Shown here: positions 55,522-64,000 of the stretch, piece by piece
How positions within the stretch are numbered: the stretch's first letter is position 1
How the letters are laid out: each line of letters starts with the position of its first letter
Notes under the pieces: generated by a model
What the model was told of the DNA's origin: nothing
The model's input: the letters and a program-made list of their open reading frames with translations, nothing else
Databases searched by the model: none
Position numbers and translations under genes: made by a program
Source: Levilactobacillus yonginensis
Lineage (GTDB): Bacteria > Bacillota > Bacilli > Lactobacillales > Lactobacillaceae
Reading direction: 5' to 3'
DNA length: 64,000 nt
Assembly (NCBI RefSeq): GCF_964065165.1
Contig: NZ_OZ061549.1
Location: 806,001 to 870,000 of the forward strand

Positions 55522-55941
55522 TTAGTGCTTGGCAACGTTGATCCGGTTAACAGCTCGCCGCAACGCAACCTCTGCCCGTGCAAGGGTGTCGGTATCGTGA
55601 GCTTCCTGAGCCTTCTTGATCGTTGCTTCAGCCCGCTTCCGAGCATCTTCCGCCCGGTTAACGTCAATATCGTCTTGACGTTCTGCACTGTCTGCAACAA
55701 TGGTCGCCACGTTATCAGAGAACTCGATAAAACCGCCGTTAACGGCAATTTCATCTTCACTATCTCCGTGCTTAACCCGTGCCTCATCGACAACGAGTGA
55801 CGCAATCAAGGGAACGTGATTAGGTAAAATACCTAATTCACCAATGGTCGTCTTAACAACGAGCATATCACCGTTCTCTTCATACACCTGGCCATCAGGG
55901 GTAACGATACTAACAGATAACACTGATTGATTATCAGCCAA
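55522..55941 (-). CDS. atpC: ATP synthase F1 epsilon subunit
   Basis: 139 residues: N-terminal beta barrel (LSVSIVTPDGQVYEENGDML; GELGILPNHVPLIASL) and C-terminal helical hairpin (DDIDVNRAEDARKRAEATIKKA). Part of the rotor stalk; inhibits ATP hydrolysis. Last gene of the operon, 13 bases after atpD. Confidence 0.97.
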   Translation of the reverse strand: MADNQSVLSVSIVTPDGQVYEENGDMLVVKTTIGELGILPNHVPLIASLVVDEARVKHGDSEDEIAVNGGFIEFSDNVATIVADSAERQDDIDVNRAEDARKRAEATIKKAQEAHDTDTLARAEVALRRAVNRINVAKH

Positions 55942-55954
55942 TTAGAATCCCTCC

Positions 55955-57376
<1,422 letters not shown>

Positions 57377-57392
57377 TTAATTCCTCCCGTCA

Positions 57393-58292
57393 TTAGTTAT
57401 TTAAGGCTTCCTGACCACCAGTAATTTCAGTGATTTCGGTCGTGATCTGTGCTTGACGTGCACGATTATAGTGCAGTTGCAGAGTTCCAATCAAATCATC
57501 AGCATTATCAGTGGCAGACTGCATCGCATTGGTACTTGATGCATGTTCAGCCGTCTTTGCGTCCAAGATAGCACCATAAACTAAGCTTTCAGCGTATTGT
57601 GGTAACACAACTTGAAGCACAGCTTCTTCAGAAGGCTCCGTATCGTATTCAGCAGTTAGTGGTGACACTTGCGTATCGTTTGCCGCATCAGTCGTCATAG
57701 TTTCCTTGTCGACTGGTAACATCTTTTCAGCCCGAAAACGGGATGAAATCCGGTTAACGAAATGGTTGTAACAAACAAAGAGTTCATCAAACACTTCGTT
57801 GTTGAACATCGTGGTAACGGTCTTAACAATCTCCCGAACTTCATTGAATTCAGGAACGTCACTGACTCCACGGTATTCATAGGCAACGTTGACCCCCCGG
57901 TGTTTGTAGAAATCTGCACCGGTTCCCCCAACAGCTAACACCATGTAGTCGCTTGGGTTGGGCGTCCGTTCTTTGATAAACACATTTGCGTCCCGAAGAA
58001 CGCTACTGTTGTAGCTTCCCACCATTCCTCGATCGGAAGTGATGACCAAATATGCGGTTTTCTTTACTGGACGGTTCGACTGTAGGCTACTTGAGGAATT
58101 ATCCAACAGATGAGACTGCGAAAGATGCATGACGACAGCCTTAACTTTAGAAACATAGTCTTGGTAGCCGACTGCTTGTTTCTGAATCTTGTTTAACTTC
58201 GCGGTCGAGACCATGTGCATCGCCGCCGTAATTTGACGGGTCGCTTTCGTGGAATTAATTCGACGTTGAACGTCATGAATTGATTCAGCCAT
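57393..58292 (-). CDS. atpG: ATP synthase F1 gamma subunit
   Basis: 299 residues. N-terminal helix [20 protein letters not shown] and C-terminal helix [17 protein letters not shown] form the rotor shaft; the [16 protein letters not shown] fold core is present. Turns inside the alpha3-beta3 head. Operon position atpA-atpG-atpD. Confidence 0.97.
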   Translation of the reverse strand: MAESIHDVQRRINSTKATRQITAAMHMVSTAKLNKIQKQAVGYQDYVSKVKAVVMHLSQSHLLDNSSSSLQSNRPVKKTAYLVITSDRGMVGSYNSSVLRDANVFIKERTPNPSDYMVLAVGGTGADFYKHRGVNVAYEYRGVSDVPEFNEVREIVKTVTTMFNNEVFDELFVCYNHFVNRISSRFRAEKMLPVDKETMTTDAANDTQVSPLTAEYDTEPSEEAVLQVVLPQYAESLVYGAILDAKTAEHASSTNAMQSATDNADDLIGTLQLHYNRARQAQITTEITEITGGQEALNN

Positions 58293-58321
58293 TATTTCTC
58301 ACCATCCTTCCTTCAAGTATC

Positions 58322-59878
<1,557 letters not shown>

Positions 59879-59893
59879 TTATCACCGAATTCG

Positions 59894-60436
59894 TTATGCT
59901 AGCAGTTGCTGCCGTAAACGATTAATTTTAGTCCGTAAGCTACCATCAAGAACCGTATCAGCGGCCTTAACAATGACTCCGCCGATCACATCAGGATCGA
60001 CTTTACTGTTCAAAACAACTTTTTGGGCACCTACCCGTGCAGCATAAGCGGCTTCAATCTTGGCCAATTGGTCATCAGAAAGCGCCACCGCAGTTGTCAC
60101 TTCGGCATACACCGTATTGTGTGCCTCATCATACAGAGCTTGGAACTGGTCGATAATGTCGACCAGGTTTTCCATGCGACCGTAATCATAAGTCATTTGA
60201 ATCAGATTTTTGATGTGGGGCGACGCCTGCTTCAACAAAGGTTCAAGCAGTGCGGCTCGTTCATCGGCCTTCAGGCTAGCATCTGAGAGAACTGTGCTCA
60301 ACTGTGGGTTGTCCTGGAAGACACGCCGAAGTTCCTTTAATTCTGAAAAGCCTGACTCCAGTTCGTCTTGCTCGGACAACACATCAAATAATGCTCGTGA
60401 GTAGCGACTTGCTACCGTTGCCCTATTAAGACTCAT
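59894..60436 (-). CDS. atpH: ATP synthase F1 delta subunit
   Basis: 180 residues from ATG at 60434-60436, behind GGGGAAGC; it overlaps the end of atpF by 11 bases. N-terminal helical bundle [15 protein letters not shown] and C-terminal [20 protein letters not shown] are typical OSCP-like signatures. Joins the peripheral stalk to the head. Confidence 0.95.
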   Translation of the reverse strand: MSLNRATVASRYSRALFDVLSEQDELESGFSELKELRRVFQDNPQLSTVLSDASLKADERAALLEPLLKQASPHIKNLIQMTYDYGRMENLVDIIDQFQALYDEAHNTVYAEVTTAVALSDDQLAKIEAAYAARVGAQKVVLNSKVDPDVIGGVIVKAADTVLDGSLRTKINRLRQQLLA

Positions 60437-60941
60437 GTTGCTTCCCCAACCCTTCAATATAAGAATCAATCAATGCCTTTTGATCGTCAGCCTTTAATTC
60501 CCGTTGAATGATCTTGGAAGCAATCTCAATAGATAAGTCTGCCACATCGTTGCGAGCATCTGACAAAGCATCTTGTCGTTCTTGTTCAATGTCCTTTTGG
60601 GCATTTTGCTTCAACGTTTGGACGTCTGCTTGTGCCTGCGTCACGATTTGTTCACGTTGTTGTTGACCATTGGTCTTCGCAGTGTTCACAATCGTTTGTG
60701 CTTCGGAACGTGAGTTAGCCAAAGCGGCTTCCCGCTTCTGAACTAAACCAGCAGCATCATTCCGTGACTTTTCGGCAGAATCAATATCGTTACTGATTTT
60801 GTCGGCACGTTCTTGCATCATTTTAGTAACAGGACCCCAAGCAAGGACCTTAATAATCCACATTAACAGAACAAATGAAATAACGTAGAAAACTGTATCT
60901 CCATAGTAAAGCGTCTGACCAATCACTAAATGTGAGAGCAT
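60426..60941 (-). CDS. atpF: ATP synthase Fo b subunit
   Basis: 171 residues: a transmembrane helix (about 14-34) with [15 protein letters not shown], then a long charged coiled coil ([17 protein letters not shown]). Peripheral stalk. Translationally coupled to atpH. Confidence 0.96.
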   Translation of the reverse strand: MLSHLVIGQTLYYGDTVFYVISFVLLMWIIKVLAWGPVTKMMQERADKISNDIDSAEKSRNDAAGLVQKREAALANSRSEAQTIVNTAKTNGQQQREQIVTQAQADVQTLKQNAQKDIEQERQDALSDARNDVADLSIEIASKIIQRELKADDQKALIDSYIEGLGKQHES

Positions 60942-60996
60942 CTATTGACACCTCCTTTTGCTATCAGATATTTACAACCAAACTGATTCATTGTTA

Positions 60997-61209
60997 CTAC
61001 TTGTTCATAACCATCAAAGCAACAACGAAGGAGATGATAGGCATGGCTTCAACCAGCCCAACCCCGATAAACATGTTCGTCCGTAATTGGCCTGATAATT
61101 CAGGTTGACGAACCATACCTTCAAGCATCTTTGCGATGACGATACCATCACCGATACCCCCACCAATGGCGGCACCAAACATAGCAATACCAGCTGCAAT
61201 AGCTCCCAT
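60997..61209 (-). CDS. atpE: ATP synthase Fo c subunit
   Basis: 70 residues, two membrane helices around RQPEL. The proton-carrying carboxylate is Glu54 in GLVEAMPII. Gly-rich first helix GAAIGGGIGDG. Forms the rotor ring. Confidence 0.97.
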   Translation of the reverse strand: MGAIAAGIAMFGAAIGGGIGDGIVIAKMLEGMVRQPELSGQLRTNMFIGVGLVEAMPIISFVVALMVMNK

Positions 61210-61246
61210 AATCTGTGTTTCCTCCTTAAATTAAATAAACCTTTTT

Positions 61247-61966
61247 CTATCCCTCAACTTCTAATTTCTGAGAAATATAAACTGATGACAACGTAACAAA
61301 AACGAAGGCTTGAATTGCTCCCAAGAATGCGGAGAACCCTTGCCAAGCCATTTCAATCGGTAACGCAACAATCATCGTCACGATACCGTGTGAAATTGCC
61401 AAATCCCAGATTACTCCCAACAGCATTTCGCCAGAGAAAATAACCCCGAAGATACGAAGACCCAACGTCAAAAAGTTCGTGAATTCCTCAAAGATACTAA
61501 TCGGAAGCCAGAACACGAAGGGCTTCAAGTAGTTGGTAAAGTGAGCCTTGTACCCCAACTTCATCACACCAGCGAATTGAGCTAACATCATCGTCATTAA
61601 CGAGAACGTTAACGTTACGATGGGATCAGAAGTAGGACTACGCATAATCGTCGCTCCACTTCGGGTCGCCACCTGAACAAATAACCCAATTTCGTTAGAT
61701 AGGAAGAGAAAGAGGAACAAAGTAAAGCCCCACAGACCAAACTTACTAACATCGCCAGCGGGAATAGATCCCTTCAGGATGCCGTTGGTAAAATCGATCA
61801 GCCATTCCAAGAAGTTTTGCCCCTTGGTTGGCTTCATGGCCAATTTTCTAGAAGTGAAAAAAATGACTGCTACAACCAGTAGAAAAACGACCGAACCGGC
61901 AACAATGTTAGCAGTACTAAATGTCAGCCCCAAAAATTGGAAGGTTGAAACTGGTTCACCATTCAC
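61247..61966 (-). CDS. atpB: ATP synthase Fo a subunit
   Basis: 239 residues, about five transmembrane helices. The channel helix is LTLGLRIFGVIFSGEMLLGV, with the essential Arg in its middle; EIGLFVQVATR and IQAFVFVTLSSVYI are conserved. First gene of the operon; no atpI lies in front of it. Confidence 0.96.
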   Translation of the reverse strand: MNGEPVSTFQFLGLTFSTANIVAGSVVFLLVVAVIFFTSRKLAMKPTKGQNFLEWLIDFTNGILKGSIPAGDVSKFGLWGFTLFLFLFLSNEIGLFVQVATRSGATIMRSPTSDPIVTLTFSLMTMMLAQFAGVMKLGYKAHFTNYLKPFVFWLPISIFEEFTNFLTLGLRIFGVIFSGEMLLGVIWDLAISHGIVTMIVALPIEMAWQGFSAFLGAIQAFVFVTLSSVYISQKLEVEG

Positions 61967-62264
61967 CGAATATCACCTCTTTTCCACACTATATGAACGC
62001 AACTCCCAAGTAGTTCCCGATAACTCTAGGCATTTCCTTAAGAGATGCGGAATAGTGAACGAAGCGAGCGCTCCATTCAAATACACTGGAAATCATACCA
62101 CCAATTCTACAAAAAGACAAAACAATTTTTCACCCTATAAGCAATTTCGAAAGCTTGTATAAAGTCAGTGACCATACCGTCTGTCAAGCGGTTACAACAA
62201 ATATTTGCGCGCGCACTTACGGGCAAATTTATTTGGTGGACTTTTTCAAATCCAAATTCATCAA
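61967..62264 (-). promoter_or_regulatory. Promoter region of the atp operon
   Basis: TTGTCT (62115-62120) and TATGAT (62092-62097) with a 17-base spacer form a strong promoter about 125 bases before atpB. A second candidate, TTGACA (62182-62187) with TTTATA 18 bases on, lies upstream. Between promoter and gene is a GC-rich stretch around GAGCGCTC (62068-62073 area) that may form a hairpin. No gene in the region. Confidence 0.65.
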
Positions 62265-62300
62265 ATAAATAAGAGACTCGGCAAAATTGCCGAATCTCTT
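62265..62300 (-). terminator. Terminator after upp
   Basis: A 14-bp stem with one mismatch, AAGAGACTCGGCAA (62271-62284) and TTGCCGAATCTCTT (62287-62300), and ATTTATTT on the minus-strand 3' side. Confidence 0.8.
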
Positions 62301-62306
62301 TAGAGT

Positions 62307-62942
62307 TTATTTCGTTCCAAACAGACGGTCACCGGCATCACCGAGACCAGGTACAATGTAGCCATCTTCGTTCAAGTGGTCGTCTAAAGCGGCCGTGAAG
62401 ATATCCACGTCCGGATGAGCAGCCCGTAATGCTTTGACCCCTTCTGGTGCGGAAACTAAGCAAACGAACTTCATGTTCTTTTCACTAGCACCACGCTTCT
62501 TCAAGGCATCAATTGCCATGATGGCAGAACCACCAGTAGCCAGCATTGGGTCCACAATGAAAATTTGCCGTTGATCAATGTCAGATGGCATTTTTACGAA
62601 GTATTCATGGGGTTGGAGTGTTTTTTCGTCACGATACATCCCTATATGACCGACCTTAGCGGCAGGAATCAACTCTAAGATACCGTCGACCATCCCGATT
62701 CCAGCTCGTAGAATTGGAACAATGGCGACCTTCTTACCAGAGAGTTCCTTAGCAGTCATCTTAGACACTGGCGTCTCGATTACCTTATCTTGCAATGGCA
62801 TATCACGTGAGACTTCGTATGCCATCAAAGTCGAGATTTCGTTGACAACCTCGCGGAAACTGCGGGTCCCACAGTTCTTACTACGAATGATTGTCAGCTT
62901 GTGTTGAATCAACGGGTGGTCGAGTACTTGAAACTTACCCAT
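62307..62942 (-). CDS. upp: Uracil phosphoribosyltransferase
   Basis: 211 residues from ATG at 62940-62942 with AAAGGAG nine bases ahead. [19 protein letters not shown] start, PRPP loop [14 protein letters not shown] and C-terminal [14 protein letters not shown] uracil-binding loop. Salvages uracil to UMP. Between glyA and atpB, the usual order in Lactobacillales. Confidence 0.97.
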   Translation of the reverse strand: MGKFQVLDHPLIQHKLTIIRSKNCGTRSFREVVNEISTLMAYEVSRDMPLQDKVIETPVSKMTAKELSGKKVAIVPILRAGIGMVDGILELIPAAKVGHIGMYRDEKTLQPHEYFVKMPSDIDQRQIFIVDPMLATGGSAIMAIDALKKRGASEKNMKFVCLVSAPEGVKALRAAHPDVDIFTAALDDHLNEDGYIVPGLGDAGDRLFGTK

Positions 62943-63036
62943 GAATAAACGCTCCTTTATGATTTCTTTCAATTGTACCATGTATCGTCAACGACAGAAC
63001 AGACAATTTGAAATGAAACCGTTTTTTCTAAAAAAG

Positions 63037-64000
63037 TTATGGCAACGCGGTTAGTGGGTGAGCACTAGTCAAGGCTTGAACCCGTTCACGGACTTGGTTT
63101 AACACGGCCTCATCTTCAGAATTTTCAATGGTCTGCATAATTAAACGAGCGACCTCACGACATTCGTCAGCGTTAAACCCACGGGTCGTGATTGCTGGTG
63201 TCCCCAAACGAATTCCAGACGTCTTAAATGGACTCAGTGGTTCGTTCGGAATAGACTCTTTATTAGTCGTAATCATGACACTATCCAGTAATTCTTGGGC
63301 TTGTTTTCCATTCAATGGTGTCTTCGTTAAGTCAATCGTCATCAAATGGTTGTCCGTCCCACCAGAAATGACCCGCACGTCGTCCATCTTGTTGAATTCG
63401 TCGGCCATCGCATGTGCATTGTCAATAATCTGTTGTGAATATTGTGTAAACTCTGGTTGCAGGTCTTCGTGTAAGGCAACCGCCTTGGCTGCAATTACGT
63501 GTTCCAGTGGCCCACCCTGTGTTCCAGGAAATACGGCTGAATTGATTTTCTTAGCATTCTCAGCCTGAGAAAGAATCAAACCACCCCGTGGTCCCCGTAG
63601 AGTCTTGTGAGTCGTCGTTGTGACAACATCAGCAATTCCCACTGGACTAGGGTGCAAGCCTGAGGCTACTAACCCAGCAATATGCGCCATATCCACCATC
63701 AGATAGGCACCCACTTCATCGGCGATGTCACGGAATGCTTGCCAATCAATGATACGTGAATAAGCTGAAGCCCCCGCCACAATCATCTGTGGTTTGACCT
63801 TTTTAGCAATATCCCGAATCATATCGTAATCCAATAATTCCGTCTCAGGATTTAACCCGTAACCATAATCCTTATAAATCTTTCCAGAGAAGTTAACACT
63901 GGCTCCGTGCGTTAAATGCCCCCCAGCATCTAAGCTCATCCCTAGAATGATGTCTCCAGGCTTCAAGAATGCCGCGTAGGCTGCCTGGTTTGCCTGAGAA
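63037..64000 (-). CDS. glyA: Serine hydroxymethyltransferase, 5' end cut by the window
   Basis: The C-terminal 320 residues. Reading enters at [16 protein letters not shown]; the PLP-binding lysine is in [16 protein letters not shown], and [12 protein letters not shown] is typical. It interconverts serine and glycine using tetrahydrofolate, feeding one-carbon metabolism. The N-terminus lies beyond position 64000. Confidence 0.97.
   Translation of the reverse strand, partial: SQANQAAYAAFLKPGDIILGMSLDAGGHLTHGASVNFSGKIYKDYGYGLNPETELLDYDMIRDIAKKVKPQMIVAGASAYSRIIDWQAFRDIADEVGAYLMVDMAHIAGLVASGLHPSPVGIADVVTTTTHKTLRGPRGGLILSQAENAKKINSAVFPGTQGGPLEHVIAAKAVALHEDLQPEFTQYSQQIIDNAHAMADEFNKMDDVRVISGGTDNHLMTIDLTKTPLNGKQAQELLDSVMITTNKESIPNEPLSPFKTSGIRLGTPAITTRGFNADECREVARLIMQTIENSEDEAVLNQVRERVQALTSAHPLTALP

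Overview
The window is chromosomal core DNA of a Lactobacillaceae species, moderate in GC and most like the Levilactobacillus/Lactiplantibacillus group. This rests on T-box control of valS and of an amino-acid transporter, an RNA upstream of a membrane-protein/usp operon that occurs only in lactic acid bacteria, a D-Ala ligase with the Phe-type active-site motif of vancomycin-resistant lactobacilli, small lactobacillar families (DUF2969, DUF1146, YueI, DUF2785), and gene orders typical of the family. No tRNA, rRNA, CRISPR array, insertion sequence, prophage or plasmid gene was seen.

Layout. Almost all genes lie on the minus strand, so transcription runs from high to low coordinates. The exception is a plus-strand island, about 36152-38354 and 40202-43305. 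From the right end: glyA (partial), upp and the complete F1Fo ATP synthase operon atpBEFHAGDC (55.5-62 kb); a cell-wall/shape block with a DUF1146 protein, murA, mbl, yidD, a DUF2969 protein and rodA (50.3-55.1 kb); a short lipoyl-carrier (GcvH-like) protein, an SPFH protein, a DUF2785 protein, ddl, a membrane glycerophosphodiesterase and an HTH-TPR regulator (43.6-50.3 kb). The plus island holds a free-methionine-sulfoxide reductase, rpsD, a frameshifted Ltp-type lipoprotein, YueI, rarA, a 6S-like RNA and usp. Next come ezrA, a cysteine desulfurase and thiI, then tpx, valS and folC (25.6-36 kb). The elongation/division block radC, mreBCD, minCD follows (21.4-26.2 kb), then a T-box-controlled transporter, probably for histidine (18.8-21.4 kb). 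The left part is the order ymfF-ymfH-rodZ-pgsA-cinA-recA-rny-ymdB-mutS-mutL-ruvA-ruvB-yajC-dinB-nrnA.

The genes form three main groups: peptidoglycan synthesis and shape (murA, ddl, rodA, mreBCD, mbl, rodZ, ezrA, minCD); DNA repair and recombination (dinB, ruvAB, mutSL, recA, rarA, radC); and energy and translation (atp operon, valS, rpsD, thiI). Two repair units, dinB and ruvAB, share an AAAC-N4-GTTT palindrome placed like a LexA operator.

The least ordinary items are: a double T-box leader whose second unit has a full antiterminator/terminator but no room for a Stem I; a compact palindromic element between yajC and dinB; two related copies of an intergenic hairpin repeat; a one-base frameshift separating the signal peptide from the repeats of an Ltp-like lipoprotein; and direct repeats upstream of the HTH-TPR regulator. 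No clearly new multi-gene system was found.
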